A DNA stretch of 36,230 nucleotides from Phaeodactylibacter sp. GTDB lineage: Bacteria; Bacteroidota; Bacteroidia; Chitinophagales; Saprospiraceae. The translations under genes and the position numbers were made by a program. The stretch covers positions 1 to 36,230 of the forward strand of contig JAGFJE010000069.1 of the NCBI GenBank assembly GCA_024103175.1, read 5' to 3'. Positions 1 to 8,755 of this stretch are shown here, piece after piece. Numbering within the stretch: position 1 is the first letter of the stretch; each line of letters opens with the position of its first letter. The notes beneath the pieces were generated by a model. That model made no database searches. It was not told the DNA's origin and was given only the letters and a program-made list of their open reading frames with translations.

Positions 1-2093
1 ACCGGCGCGGAGAAGCTCCGGCTGAGCGTATCAAAGCTGGCCATCGCCATGAAGTATCCCAGGGCGTTATCATAATAAAAATGGCCCCGCACATCCAGCA
101 ACCCATCCTGATTGTAATCGCCGGTAAACAGGCTGATGGCATTGTCCATTCCGGGGATGGCCGCCCAATCGTCAAAGGCCCCGTTGCCGTCGAGGTGGAG
201 GGCATAATAGGTGGGGCCGTTAGTGCGCAGCAGCAGGTCGCCCACTCCGTCCCGGTTCAGGTCGGCGACCAAAAGTTGCTGCAGATAGGGAAGTTCTACC
301 GGCAGCGGGATGGAAACGGGGGCCACGGCCAGCCCGCCGCCGGTATCCAGCTCATTCCAGATCAGGGCCAGTTCCCCATCGGTGGTGGCCGCTACGATGT
401 CCCGATCCGCATCCGCATCCAGGAGGCCGGTGGCGAAGTGGTTGCTTCTCCGAAGTTCCAGGCCCGGCAAGGGAATGACGGTACCCGGGCCGTTTACGGT
501 GTCCGCCAGCCAGGCGACGAGTTGGAACCGCGTCCAGCCTTCATCCGGCAGGGCGCCTACGCCGTCCGGCAGGCCGTCGCCATCCAGAGTGGTAAACTGG
601 AAATGCCCTAAGCCCGATGGAGGCCGCCACAAATGCCGGGGTGGTGAGAAGGCGTTCCCACCGGACAGGTTCTCGATCCACCGCAGGCCGCTTTCCACCG
701 CCAGCAGGATATCGGGCAGGCCGTCGCCATTCCAGTCCCGGGCAGTGAAGTCTCTGATGTAGCTGAAGGCGTCCGTCAGCGGGGAGGGTAAGGTGAAGTT
801 CCCCGCGTTATCCAAAGCGAACCGGCAAAATACCTGCGAATTGTCGCGGGTAAGGCCCAGGCCGACGGCGTCCAGGCGGGAGGACAGCAGGTCGGGGCGG
901 CCGTCGCCGTTCAGGTCGCCGGTGGTGAGCCGGTAGCCGGCGTAAGCCGAATCGAGCGGATGAGGCGTAAGGTTGAAACTGCCGTTGTTCTCCAGCCATT
1001 CACAGGTGTACAGATCGCCACTTCCAGGAGAAACTGTACGTTTCAGGGTAAGAATATCCTGGTCGCCGTCCGCATCGATATCCGCCTGGGTGTGGGAAAC
1101 ATAACCCGCCCATTCTTCCTGCAGGGAAAAATGGGATGTACCGCCCAGGTTGCGCACCAGCATCATGCCTTGCTGCGCGGAGAGGCGCAGGGGGTTCTTG
1201 CTCAGCGCCAGGTCGGGAAAACCGTCGTGGTCGAAGTCGGCCACGGAAGTTTCCATGATATAGTCGGGATAGTCCGAATAATATTCCAGGAAGACGCTGT
1301 TCTGCCGGGAGAAGCTGCCGGATTCCTGCTGAAGGGCCTCCAGCAAAAGTACTTTCTGGCCGTCCGGATCAAGTTGGCCGGTGGACAGTAACAGCACATC
1401 CATGTCGCCGTCGAGGTCGTAATCGCACAATTCCAGGCCCCGGAGTTCAAAAAGATCCAGAAAGTCGAAAAAACCAACTGCTTCATAAGTGAAAGCCTGG
1501 CCTGAACCCGGATTCCAGTTGACATACAGGCGGCGGTTGCTGACATTGAAGTGCAGCACGTCCTGCCAGCCATTGCCGTCCAGGTCGGCCACCCGGAAGG
1601 CATCGTAGTCGCGCACCCAATTGCCGGAGGGCGCCTGCGGGCCGATGAGGCTGAAATAGCCCTGGCCGTCGTTCTCCCAGTAGGGGAAGGCCTGCCGGGC
1701 GCGGCGGCCGTCCACGATATCCAGGTCGCCGTCGTTGTCCATATCGCTTAGCTCGAAATGGTAAAAGAAAGTCGGGCTGTCTTCCCAAACCGAATCCCCG
1801 AACACTCTCGGCCAGGCCAGCGCGCCCTGTCCATCGGTATTTTCATAAAAAGCCAGATGGCCATCCCAGCCATTTCGGGTTCCAATGATGTCCTCATCGC
1901 CGTCGCCATCCAGGTCGGCCGCCTTAACCTCCCGAAGCTCCTGAACATCCAGGATAACCTTAACCGAATCGCGCTCCAGCTGCCCCCGAAGCGGCAGCAT
2001 CAGCAGTATTCCGAAAAAGGTGGCCGCAATTGGTTTCAACGCAGCTGAAGCCCACCCGTTTCTATCCGTATGCCTTGTGGTATTTGTTTTCAT
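1..2093 (-). CDS. Secreted FG-GAP/VCBS repeat protein, partial (C-terminus off left edge)
   Basis: The reading frame starts at an ATG at 2093-2091 and stays open to base 1, giving about 697 residues without a stop. Residues 22-36 form a hydrophobic stretch (AATFFGILLMLPL) after a polar N-terminus, consistent with a signal peptide. The rest is built from repeated Asp-rich loops typical of FG-GAP/VCBS beta-propellers: DLDGDGDEDI at residues 60-69, SDMDNDGDLDI near 117, ADLDGNGWQDV near 170, ADLNRDGVGDLL near 610 and DYNQDGLLDV near 660. These loops bind calcium in integrin-type propellers. The frame phase was checked at five of these motifs and agrees. Proteins of this family in Bacteroidota are exported, often by T9SS, but the C-terminus that would carry a sorting signal lies outside the window. 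It is divergent from the gene at 2209. Function beyond a secreted propeller is unknown. Confidence 0.9.
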   Translation of the reverse strand, partial: MKTNTTRHTDRNGWASAALKPIAATFFGILLMLPLRGQLERDSVKVILDVQELREVKAADLDGDGDEDIIGTRNGWDGHLAFYENTDGQGALAWPRVFGDSVWEDSPTFFYHFELSDMDNDGDLDIVDGRRARQAFPYWENDGQGYFSLIGPQAPSGNWVRDYDAFRVADLDGNGWQDVLHFNVSNRRLYVNWNPGSGQAFTYEAVGFFDFLDLFELRGLELCDYDLDGDMDVLLLSTGQLDPDGQKVLLLEALQQESGSFSRQNSVFLEYYSDYPDYIMETSVADFDHDGFPDLALSKNPLRLSAQQGMMLVRNLGGTSHFSLQEEWAGYVSHTQADIDADGDQDILTLKRTVSPGSGDLYTCEWLENNGSFNLTPHPLDSAYAGYRLTTGDLNGDGRPDLLSSRLDAVGLGLTRDNSQVFCRFALDNAGNFTLPSPLTDAFSYIRDFTARDWNGDGLPDILLAVESGLRWIENLSGGNAFSPPRHLWRPPSGLGHFQFTTLDGDGLPDGVGALPDEGWTRFQLVAWLADTVNGPGTVIPLPGLELRRSNHFATGLLDADADRDIVAATTDGELALIWNELDTGGGLAVAPVSIPLPVELPYLQQLLVADLNRDGVGDLLLRTNGPTYYALHLDGNGAFDDWAAIPGMDNAISLFTGDYNQDGLLDVRGHFYYDNALGYFMAMASFDTLSRSFSAP

Positions 2094-2172
2094 GCTGCTA
2101 AAATGAAGCAATTCTCACCCAAGCACAAGAACATTTTTCTATATTTATACAGCTTTAAAATAGTCTTATAAA

Positions 2173-2201
2173 TTGACAATCAATTACTTAAATTAAATTT
2201 T
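2173..2201 (+). promoter_or_regulatory. Possible Bacteroidota-type promoter upstream of 2209
   Basis: TTGACA begins at 2173 and TAAATTTT lies at 2194-2201, one base off the TAnnTTTG -7 consensus, with 18 bases between TTG and TA. This would place transcription start very near the TTG start codon at 2209, so either the mRNA is almost leaderless or translation begins further in. It is a pattern match only. Confidence 0.3.
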
Positions 2202-2208
2202 CTAATAC

Positions 2209-3603
2209 TTGAAAACACCCATTGCCTTTCAGCTGCTCCGGATATTGTCGCTCACCGAACTAACCCAGTTGGAAGCTTTTCTCAGCAGCCCGGCCTTCAA
2301 CCGCCGGCCGGAAATGGCCCGCCTGCTGGCCTGGTGGCGGAAGAACCGCCATGAGCAGTTAGACAAAAAGCGGGTTTTCCGGCAGGTGATGCCGGACAGC
2401 CCCTACCTCAGCCGGGACTGGTATCTGCTGCTGAGCCGTTTTACCAGGCTGGTGGAAAGCTTCCTGGTGTGGCAGGAACTGCAAAGCGACGAACTGGAAC
2501 AGTACCCCCTGCTGCTGCGCAACCTGCGCCGCCGCCGCAAGGACCGCCTTTTTCAGCGCAGTATGGCGCAGGCCCGGGCTCTGCTTAACAAACACAGACA
2601 ACACACCGCCCACCACCTCTACCGGGCTTATGACCTGGAACAGGAATACTATGACTACATTGCCAGCCACAACCGGCAGGCGCCCACCAACCTGCAGGCG
2701 ATGAGCGACCGCCTGGATGAGTTCTTCATCGCCGAAAAGCTCAAACAGGCCTGCCTGGAGCACAGCCGCCGCATCGCCAGCCAGGAAGCTTACGACATTC
2801 ATTTCCTGGAAGCGATAGAGCGACAGCTGGAGTTGCGGCCAGCCCTCCTCAACGTACCCGCTATAGCGGTATACCACGCCTGTTACCTGGCGGTCGTACG
2901 CGGGGGCGACAAAGCGGCATTTCAACGACTGCGCCGGGCCATGGAGGCCCATCGTCCGGGCTTCCCCCGGCAGGAGATCCGGGACCTCTACCTCCTGGCG
3001 GCCAACTACTGCATCCGGGCGCTGAACCGGGGAGAGGAAGGCTTCGCCCTGGAGGCTTTCTCCCTTTATGAACAGAGCCTGCAGCAGGGCTTCCTCCTCG
3101 AAGACGGGCACATCCCGGAAAGCACCTTCGGCAACATCGTCTCCCTGGGGCTCAAGCTCAACCGGTTTGAATGGGTAGAACACTTTATCCGGGAACACGC
3201 CCGCTTTCTGCGGCCGGAGTTCCGGGAGGCTCTGCCTGCCTACGCCGCCGCCAAGCTGGCCTATGAGCAGGGTGAACTGGCCCGGGCCCTGCAGCTGCTG
3301 GCCACTGTAGAAGCCCGGCAGCCGTTCCTGTATTTCGGCGCCAAAACCCTCCAACTGAAGGTATTCTATGAACTGGGCGAATGGGATGCGCTGGACAGCC
3401 TCCTGGAAAGCCTGCGCGTCTATTTGCAGCGCCACACCGCCCTGGGCTACCACCGGGAACATTACCTGCTGCTGCTCCAGTTTGCCCGCCGCCTCCTGCA
3501 ACTGCCTCCGACTGACAGGCAAGGCAGGGCGGCGTTGAAAGAAGAGGTCGAAGCGGCAAAAACCTTCCGGGAACGGGAATGGTTCCTGCGGCAATTGAAG
3601 TGA
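2209..3603 (+). CDS. Uncharacterised alpha-helical protein (464 aa)
   Basis: No domain is recognised with confidence. The protein is soluble, without signal peptide or membrane segment, rich in Leu, Arg, Ala and Gln, and looks alpha-helical throughout, possibly a TPR-like solenoid (for example the helices near residues 330-440). The N-terminus (LLRILSLTELTQLEAFL, then SSPAFNRR) resembles a set of hypothetical proteins that I recall being common in Saprospiria, where a short helix is followed by a 'fxxSPxFN' motif; that recollection is not checked. The start is a TTG at 2209 because an in-frame stop lies two codons upstream and the first ATG is only at residue 36, inside the conserved-looking region. 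It stands alone between a divergent FG-GAP gene and the DUF697 gene, with 122 bp before the latter. No function is proposed. Confidence 0.8.
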   Translation: MKTPIAFQLLRILSLTELTQLEAFLSSPAFNRRPEMARLLAWWRKNRHEQLDKKRVFRQVMPDSPYLSRDWYLLLSRFTRLVESFLVWQELQSDELEQYPLLLRNLRRRRKDRLFQRSMAQARALLNKHRQHTAHHLYRAYDLEQEYYDYIASHNRQAPTNLQAMSDRLDEFFIAEKLKQACLEHSRRIASQEAYDIHFLEAIERQLELRPALLNVPAIAVYHACYLAVVRGGDKAAFQRLRRAMEAHRPGFPRQEIRDLYLLAANYCIRALNRGEEGFALEAFSLYEQSLQQGFLLEDGHIPESTFGNIVSLGLKLNRFEWVEHFIREHARFLRPEFREALPAYAAAKLAYEQGELARALQLLATVEARQPFLYFGAKTLQLKVFYELGEWDALDSLLESLRVYLQRHTALGYHREHYLLLLQFARRLLQLPPTDRQGRAALKEEVEAAKTFREREWFLRQLK

Positions 3604-3725
3604 ACTGAAAACCTGGTTAATCACCCTACCCGGTTGAACGCCAGGGAAAGAAAGAGTATCTTTGGTTTTTATTTCGACCGTGCGAAAACCGAATTTCGAA
3701 AACCGAACAGCCAAATCCTCCTTAA

Positions 3726-4190
3726 ATGCAAGACAAAACCTCCCGCGCCCAGAAGATCATTCAGTCCAACGCCCTGTTCGCCGCGGCGGGGGGCGCCATC
3801 CCCGTGCCCGTGCTGGACGTCGGGGCCGTCACCCTGGTGCAGCTCGATATGCTGAAGGCCCTGTGCAAACTGCACGATGTAGACTACTCCGAGCTGCAGG
3901 GCAAGGCCATCATCACCGCCCTGAGCGGCAGCATCATGGCGCGTATGTCGGCCAGCGTTTTCAAGCTCATCCCTGGTATCGGCACAGTGCTGGGAGGCAT
4001 CTCCATGGCGGCTTTCTCGGCGGCCAACACCTACAGCATCGGCCAGGTGTTCAACCACCTGCTGGATAAATACGGCTCCCTGGACAATTTCGACATCGAA
4101 GAGATCAGAAAGGTCTTCCAGGAAGAGTTTGAGAAGGGGAAGGATTTTTTTGAGAAGAACAGACAGGATAGACAGGATCAACAGGATTAA
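3726..4190 (+). CDS. DUF697-domain membrane-associated protein (154 aa)
   Basis: Residues 5-125 match the DUF697 pattern, a helical domain often attached to or encoded beside GTPases: an 'AAAGGAIPVPVLDVGAVTLVQ' -like segment (residues 19-39) that packs a small hydrophobic hairpin, then KLIPGIGTVLGG (residues 80-91) and a second hydrophobic helix. No GTPase domain is present, so this is a stand-alone version. Both hydrophobic stretches are short and glycine-rich, so inner-membrane association is likely but not proven. The C-terminus (NRQDRQDQQD) is encoded by an intergenic tandem repeat that overlaps the stop codon, so the last ten residues are probably not conserved. A hairpin follows the stop. 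Function is unknown for the family. Confidence 0.8.
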   Translation: MQDKTSRAQKIIQSNALFAAAGGAIPVPVLDVGAVTLVQLDMLKALCKLHDVDYSELQGKAIITALSGSIMARMSASVFKLIPGIGTVLGGISMAAFSAANTYSIGQVFNHLLDKYGSLDNFDIEEIRKVFQEEFEKGKDFFEKNRQDRQDQQD

Positions 4191-4196
4191 CAGGAT
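4163..4196 (+). repeat. Four-copy 9-bp tandem repeat (ACAGGATnn)
   Basis: ACAGGAT occurs at 4163-4169, 4172-4178, 4181-4187 and 4190-4196 with variable two-base spacers (AG, CA, TA). The array crosses the DUF697 stop codon and supplies its last codons. Confidence 0.9.
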
Positions 4197-4200
4197 AGGG

Positions 4201-4219
4201 GCTTGGCCTTCGGCCAGGC
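4201..4219 (+). terminator. Hairpin after the DUF697 gene
   Basis: GCTTGGCC (4201-4208), loop TTC, GGCCAGGC (4212-4219) forms an eight-pair stem with one G-U wobble. Only a weak T-run (ATTTTAA) follows a few bases later, so termination is plausible but not strong. Confidence 0.45.
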
Positions 4220-4335
4220 TTGCATTTTAATGTACCACCTACTCCTCATAGCAGCTTTGCAAATCCCCGTTCGCGAGAGACTCCTCCTTCGCCAAGGCTA
4301 CGGCGGATGGTGAGTGTCTCGATGCGGGATAACGA

Positions 4336-4352
4336 GCAAGTCTCCGACTTGC
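4336..4352. repeat. Perfect short inverted repeat GCAAGTC-TCC-GACTTGC
   Basis: A seven-base perfect inverted repeat with a three-base loop lies 65 bp upstream of the acylase start. A related core (GCAAGTCAG/CTGACTTGC) forms the hairpin at 34401-34442, so this may be a dispersed genomic element. Confidence 0.7.
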
Positions 4353-4416
4353 GCAGATGAGCAGTCCGAAAGTGAATAACCAATCCCTTCAAATACACTT
4401 GCCAATTCTTTCGCTC

Positions 4417-6483
4417 ATGCGCCAACACCTCGCTATCTTCGTCTTAATTTGTTTTAATACAACCCTCCTAGCCCAAATCAACCCCGCCAACATCACCATC
4501 GCGCGAGATGAGTGGGGCGTGCCCCACATCTTCGCCCCAACGGACGCGGAGGTGGCCTACGGTTTCGCCTGGGCCACGGCGGAGGACGATTTCGAGACTC
4601 TGCAAAAGCAGGTCCTCCCGGTGAAGGGGCTGATGGGGAGAGCGACGGGCAAGGCCGGCGCCCGCCTTGATGTGGCCGTACACCTGCTCGACGTGCAGGA
4701 CATCGTGGAGGAACGCTACGAACAGAGCCTGTCGCCGGATTTCCGAAAAATAGTGGAAGCCTACGCTGCCGGGGTGAACGCCTATGCCGCTCACCACCCC
4801 GGAGAAGTGCTCCACCGCAAGCTGTTCCCCATCACCGGAAAGGACATCATCAAAAGCTACATGCTGGGCATGGCGCTGATGTCGGGCGTAGACCGGGAAC
4901 TGGGCAATATCCTGGGCGGAAAATACAAGGCCCCGCCCCAGGAGCGCGGCTCCAATGCCTTCGCCATCGCTCCTTCCAAAACGGCGGACGGCCAAACCTA
5001 CCTGGCCATCAACTCGCACCAGCCGCTGGAAGGGCTCTATTCCTGGTACGAAGCCCACCTGTGCAGCGAGGAGGGCTGGAACATCCTCGGCGCCTCCTTC
5101 CCGGGCGGCGTGACCCTTTTCTCCGGCGCCAACCCACACCTGGGCTGGGCCCATACCCTCAACTACCACGACTTCGCCGATGTGTACGCGCTGGAAATGC
5201 ACCCCACCGAAAAGAGGTTGTACCGCTTCGACGGTAAGTGGGAGGAATTGCAGCCCTACCCCACCAAAGCGCGGATCAGGATACTGGGATTCCTGACGAT
5301 CGGCGCCACTCAAAAATTCTACAAGAGCAAATACGGCGTTACCTTCGAGACGCCCAACGGCTACTTTGCCCTGCGCTTCCCGGCCAACCGCGACATCCGC
5401 GCCGCCGAGCAGTGGTACCGCATGAACAAAGCCGCCAACCTGGAGGAATTCCGCGCGGCGCTGCGCATGCAGGCCGTCACCTGCACCAATGTCGTCTACG
5501 CCGACAAAGAGGGGCACATCTACTACATCAGCAACGGACTGTTCCCCCGGCGCAACCCGCAGTACAACTGGCAGGAAGTACTGCCCGGCGATACCTCCGC
5601 CACCCTCTGGGCCGACGATTTCTACCCGCTCGACAGCCTGCCCCAGGTGCTGGACCCCGCCGCGGGTTATGTATACAATTGCAACCATACCCCCTTTTTG
5701 TCCTCCGGCCAGGCCGACAACCCCGCCCCGGAGCACTTCCCCGAAACCATGGGCCTGCAGGATAGCAACAGCCTGACCAACCGCGGCGTCCGCCTCGGGG
5801 CCCTGCTGGAGGAGGCCGGAAAAATAACCTACGAGGACTTTAAAAAGGCCAAATACGACCGCGCTTACCACGCGCCCATGCGCTCGGCCCCCAAACTGGA
5901 GGCCATCTTCCACCTGGACCCGGAAAAATACCCCGGGGTGGCGGAAAGCATCCGCCTGCTGCAAGACTGGGACCGCATTGCCGACGAAGACAGCGAGGCC
6001 GCCTCCATCCTGCTGCTGGCTTATTATTACCTGCTCGACAACCTGAAGAGCCGCCAAAGTTTCAGAACCGGCGACGAATTGGACGAGGCCAAACTGGCAG
6101 GCGCCATCGCCCACGCCCAAAGCCACCTGCTGGAACACTTCGGCAGCGCTCGTGTACCCCTGGGCCAACTGCAACGCCACACCCGCGGAAAAGCCGACCT
6201 GCCCTACGGCGGCGGCCCCGATGTGATGGCCGCCGTACGCAGCCGCCCCTACAAAGACGGCCGCCTGCGGGCCTACACCGGCGATTCCTACATCCAGATG
6301 GTGCGCTTTACCGCCGACGGGCCGATCATTGAGACCGTCAACGCCTACGGCGCTTCCGCCAAGCCGGATAGCCCGCACTACACCAGCCAGATGGAGCTGT
6401 TCGTCAACCAACAGCTCAAGCCGATGACGCTGGATAAGGAGAAGGTGCTGAAAGGAGCGGTGGAGGCCTATAGCCCGAGGTAG
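4417..6483 (+). CDS. Secreted penicillin acylase family protein (Ntn hydrolase)
   Basis: The protein belongs to the penicillin/AHL acylase family, which hydrolyses amide bonds of acylated substrates after autocatalytic processing. The ATG at 4417 is preferred to the in-frame ATG at 4357 because it opens directly into a signal peptide (MRQHLAIFVLICFNTTLLAQ), giving 688 residues, a normal length for the precursor. The alpha-chain region carries RDEWGVPHIFA and the 'YGFAWATAEDDF' motif. The likely nucleophile is Ser179 (in ERGSNAFAIA), which becomes the N-terminus of the beta chain; supporting beta-chain motifs are NSHQPLEG, the GANPHLGWAHT segment and, near the end, LPYGGGPDVM. The substrate cannot be told from sequence: penicillins, N-acyl-homoserine lactones, lipopeptides and peptides are all known for relatives. 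It is monocistronic; the upstream 220 bp hold hairpins and repeats and the 3' end faces the MocR gene. Confidence 0.92.
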   Translation: MRQHLAIFVLICFNTTLLAQINPANITIARDEWGVPHIFAPTDAEVAYGFAWATAEDDFETLQKQVLPVKGLMGRATGKAGARLDVAVHLLDVQDIVEERYEQSLSPDFRKIVEAYAAGVNAYAAHHPGEVLHRKLFPITGKDIIKSYMLGMALMSGVDRELGNILGGKYKAPPQERGSNAFAIAPSKTADGQTYLAINSHQPLEGLYSWYEAHLCSEEGWNILGASFPGGVTLFSGANPHLGWAHTLNYHDFADVYALEMHPTEKRLYRFDGKWEELQPYPTKARIRILGFLTIGATQKFYKSKYGVTFETPNGYFALRFPANRDIRAAEQWYRMNKAANLEEFRAALRMQAVTCTNVVYADKEGHIYYISNGLFPRRNPQYNWQEVLPGDTSATLWADDFYPLDSLPQVLDPAAGYVYNCNHTPFLSSGQADNPAPEHFPETMGLQDSNSLTNRGVRLGALLEEAGKITYEDFKKAKYDRAYHAPMRSAPKLEAIFHLDPEKYPGVAESIRLLQDWDRIADEDSEAASILLLAYYYLLDNLKSRQSFRTGDELDEAKLAGAIAHAQSHLLEHFGSARVPLGQLQRHTRGKADLPYGGGPDVMAAVRSRPYKDGRLRAYTGDSYIQMVRFTADGPIIETVNAYGASAKPDSPHYTSQMELFVNQQLKPMTLDKEKVLKGAVEAYSPR

Positions 6484-6511
6484 GGCCACAAGTAGGTGTA
6501 AATGTGGACAA

Positions 6512-6553
6512 GTGTAAATGACCAAAGGGCACTCATTGCCCGTACATTTACAC
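6512..6553. terminator. Nested hairpin between convergent genes
   Basis: GTGTAAATG (6512-6520) pairs with CATTTACAC (6545-6553), and inside it GGGCA pairs with TGCCC. It sits between the convergent acylase and MocR genes and could serve both strands, though no long T-run follows. Further TGTAAATG/TTTACACC words surround it (6497-6577), so it is also part of a short-repeat patch. Confidence 0.5.
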
Positions 6554-6571
6554 CTTTACACTTTAGCATTT

Positions 6572-7993
6572 TTACACCTTTATCAGACCTCCCAGCACCC
6601 GCAGGCTCCGTTCGATCTCCTCCGAGAAAGGGGCTCCGTAGCTCAGTCGGATATAGTTGGAAAAGCGCCCGTCGGCACTGAATATCTGCCCGGGAGCGAT
6701 GCTGATGTTGTGGCGGATTGCCTGGCGATACAGCGTGTAGGCATTTATCTCCGGCGGAAGCTCCAGCCAAAGCGTATAGCCGCCCTGGGGACGGGTAACC
6801 CGCACCCCTTCCGGAAAGTGATCGCTGATGGCCTGGGTATACCGCAGGCATTGGGTGTGCAGCGCCTTACGCAGCCGGCGCATGTGCAGCCCGAAACGGC
6901 CGGCATCCAGGAAGCGGGCCATGGCGGCATGGGTGGGCGTTGCCGAAGTGACGGTATGGGCCAGCTTCTGCCGGAGCACCTGCTCGTGAAAGCGGCCGGG
7001 AATGCACCAGCCGACGCGGTAGCCCGGCGCCAGCATCTTGGAAAAGGAGGAGCAGTAGAGTACCAGCCCCTTCTCGTCGAAATGTTTGCAGGCCAGGGGA
7101 CGGCTCTTCCCGAAATAGAGATCGCCGTAGATATCGTCCTCAATGAGGGGGATATCGCGCCGGGCCAGCATGCGCACCAGGCGCTCCTTGCGTTCGTCGG
7201 GCATGCAGGCGCCGGTGGGGTTGTTGAAATTGGGAACGAAGAGGCAGGCGGCGACGGGCACCCGCTTCAGGGCATCCTCCAGGTAGTCGAGATCGATTCC
7301 CGTTTCCGGATGGACGGGCGCCTCCAGCGCCTTAAGCCCGTGGCTGTGTAACACCATAGATACACCAAAATAACCCGGAGCTTCGATCGCTACCGTATCG
7401 CCGGGGCGGGTGAGGGCCTGCAGGCAGAACGACAGGGCCTCCATACAACCCTGGGTAGTAATGATCTCTTCCGGCCCCGTGCTGCCGCCCCAGTTGAAGG
7501 ACAGGCGCGCCAGTTGCTGCCGCAGGCGGGGGTTGCCCTGAATGTCGTCGTACTGGATGCAGCTGTTGGCGTCCTCGCGCAGGGCTTCCATCATCGACTT
7601 GTTGAGCTTGGCTTCGGGCAGGTGCTCCAGGGCGGGCGCCGCTACCGACAGCCGGACGATGCCCTCCGAGGTCAGGTTGCGGTACACTTCCCGGATCATT
7701 TCGTCGACGCTGATGTCCTTCGGCGGCAGGGGCTGGCGCTCTGCGAAAGGCGCCGGTGGCAGCTCCTGGGGGGTGAAGCGCACGTAGTAACCCGATTTGG
7801 GGCGGGCTTCCACCAGGCCTTTCATCTCCAGTTCGCTGTAGGCCTTAAAGGCCGTGCTCATGCTGATGCCCTGCTCCTCGCTCAATGCCCGCACCGAAGG
7901 CAGCTTATCCCCGGTGCGCAGCACCCCATTCCCGATCATCTCTTCCAGGCGCCCGGCCACCTGGCTGTACAGAAAACCATCACTGTTGTCCAT
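6572..7993 (-). CDS. MocR-type GntR regulator with aminotransferase fold
   Basis: This 473-residue protein joins an N-terminal GntR winged helix (residues 5-72, with LPSVRALSEEQGIS and the GLVEARPKSGYYV wing) to a fold-type I aminotransferase domain (about 110-470). PLP-binding residues are visible: NFNNPTG with Asn258, EDDIYG with Asp286/Asp287 and Tyr289, and SFSK with Lys319 as the Schiff-base lysine; YIRLSYG near the C-terminus holds the carboxylate-binding arginine. MocR proteins are PLP-sensing transcription factors (PdxR, GabR, TauR are examples) and usually control a divergent neighbour. Here the divergent genes are a GNAT acetyltransferase and a branched-chain aminotransferase. Full length with all key residues, so probably functional. 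A direct role as an aminotransferase cannot be excluded. The effector is unknown. Confidence 0.93.
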   Translation of the reverse strand: MDNSDGFLYSQVAGRLEEMIGNGVLRTGDKLPSVRALSEEQGISMSTAFKAYSELEMKGLVEARPKSGYYVRFTPQELPPAPFAERQPLPPKDISVDEMIREVYRNLTSEGIVRLSVAAPALEHLPEAKLNKSMMEALREDANSCIQYDDIQGNPRLRQQLARLSFNWGGSTGPEEIITTQGCMEALSFCLQALTRPGDTVAIEAPGYFGVSMVLHSHGLKALEAPVHPETGIDLDYLEDALKRVPVAACLFVPNFNNPTGACMPDERKERLVRMLARRDIPLIEDDIYGDLYFGKSRPLACKHFDEKGLVLYCSSFSKMLAPGYRVGWCIPGRFHEQVLRQKLAHTVTSATPTHAAMARFLDAGRFGLHMRRLRKALHTQCLRYTQAISDHFPEGVRVTRPQGGYTLWLELPPEINAYTLYRQAIRHNISIAPGQIFSADGRFSNYIRLSYGAPFSEEIERSLRVLGGLIKV

Positions 7994-8045
7994 TAGCCAA
8001 TCTGTTATGCTTAAAAAATAAAAATCTGCATCTGTTTTGCCTTTT

Positions 8046-8053
8046 CAAATGTA
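8046..8053 (-). promoter_or_regulatory. -7 box (TACATTTG) for the MocR gene
   Basis: On the minus strand TACATTTG matches the Bacteroidota TAnnTTTG -7 element exactly, about 50 bp ahead of the MocR start codon. No good TTG -33 element is seen, so confidence is moderate. Confidence 0.4.
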
Positions 8054-8165
8054 GACATATTTGCACCGAAAAGCAAGAGCGAAGCCTGAAGTGGGAAGGC
8101 CGGGGAGCCAAATTCCGATTTACTCCGTCAGTCGCTTCGCTCGTGTCCGCCTTCTGATTTTTGAC

Positions 8166-8197
8166 TTGAAATCACCCGACATTTTTTGAAATCACCC
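8166..8197 (+). repeat. Direct repeat TTGAAATCACCC x2 ahead of the GNAT gene
   Basis: TTGAAATCACCC occurs at 8166-8177 and 8186-8197, a spacing of 20 bp or about two helical turns, ending 14 bp before the GNAT start. Because MocR regulators bind paired direct repeats, this could be an operator, but it may equally be a simple duplication. Confidence 0.45.
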
Positions 8198-8211
8198 AAA
8201 ACTGTTACACC

Positions 8212-8700
8212 ATGTCACCGATCGAGATCCTGGATTACCGCCCGGAGTGGCGGCACTATTTTGAACAATTCAACAAAGCCTGGCTGGAAGAATACTTCAG
8301 TGTGGAACCTATTGACCGCTGGGTTCTGGAAAACCCGGAGGAGGCCATACTGAAAGGAGGCGGACAAATCCTCTTTGCCCGCCTGGAAGGGCGCATCATC
8401 GGCGCGGTAGCCTTGCAGTACAATCAGGACGGCGCGCTGGAACTCATCAAAATGGCCGTCGACAAGCCCTACCGGGGGCAAGGGGCGGGCACAAAGCTCT
8501 GCCGGGCGGCCATCCGCAAGGCCGCGGAGATGGGCGCCACGAAGCTCATATTATACTCCCAAACCAAGCTGCCGGCAGCCATTGCCGTCTACCGCAAGCT
8601 GGGCTTCCGGGAAATTCCTCTGGAGGCAAATGACTTTTCCTATGAGCGGGCCAATATTAAGATGGAGCTGGAGTTAGAGGCCGTAAGGAGAACTGGTTGA
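8212..8700 (+). CDS. GNAT family N-acetyltransferase
   Basis: A 162-residue single-domain GNAT protein. Motif A for acetyl-CoA pyrophosphate binding is seen as YRGQGAG (Arg88 to Gly93), preceded by the beta-4 strand LELIKMAVD and followed by the helix TKLCRAAIRKAAEMG; motif B is LILYSQTKLPAAIAVYRKLGF, the common 'A..lYrklGF' signature. The substrate is not predictable; the architecture resembles small-molecule or amino-acid acetyltransferases. It is divergent from MocR across 218 bp and 55 bp upstream of the branched-chain aminotransferase, so both may answer to MocR. The ATG is well placed and length is typical. Confidence 0.9.
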   Translation: MSPIEILDYRPEWRHYFEQFNKAWLEEYFSVEPIDRWVLENPEEAILKGGGQILFARLEGRIIGAVALQYNQDGALELIKMAVDKPYRGQGAGTKLCRAAIRKAAEMGATKLILYSQTKLPAAIAVYRKLGFREIPLEANDFSYERANIKMELELEAVRRTG

Positions 8701-8755
8701 TAAGGCTTGTTTTTTACCTTCAAAAAAGAATCGCCCCCTTTTGAAAAGATATAAC

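Noticed and set aside
2359..3714. Long minus-strand frame (451 codons) opposite the 464-residue protein
   Set aside because: It is a mirror frame of the GC-rich plus-strand gene, with no domain or signal and unfavourable composition; the plus frame has a normal helical protein.
4468..6525. 685-codon minus-strand frame opposite the acylase
   Set aside because: The plus strand encodes clear Ntn-hydrolase motifs; the antisense frame has none and is a by-product of codon bias.
8741..8755. TTG start giving a longer branched-chain aminotransferase
   Set aside because: An ATG follows five codons later and nothing supports the extra residues.
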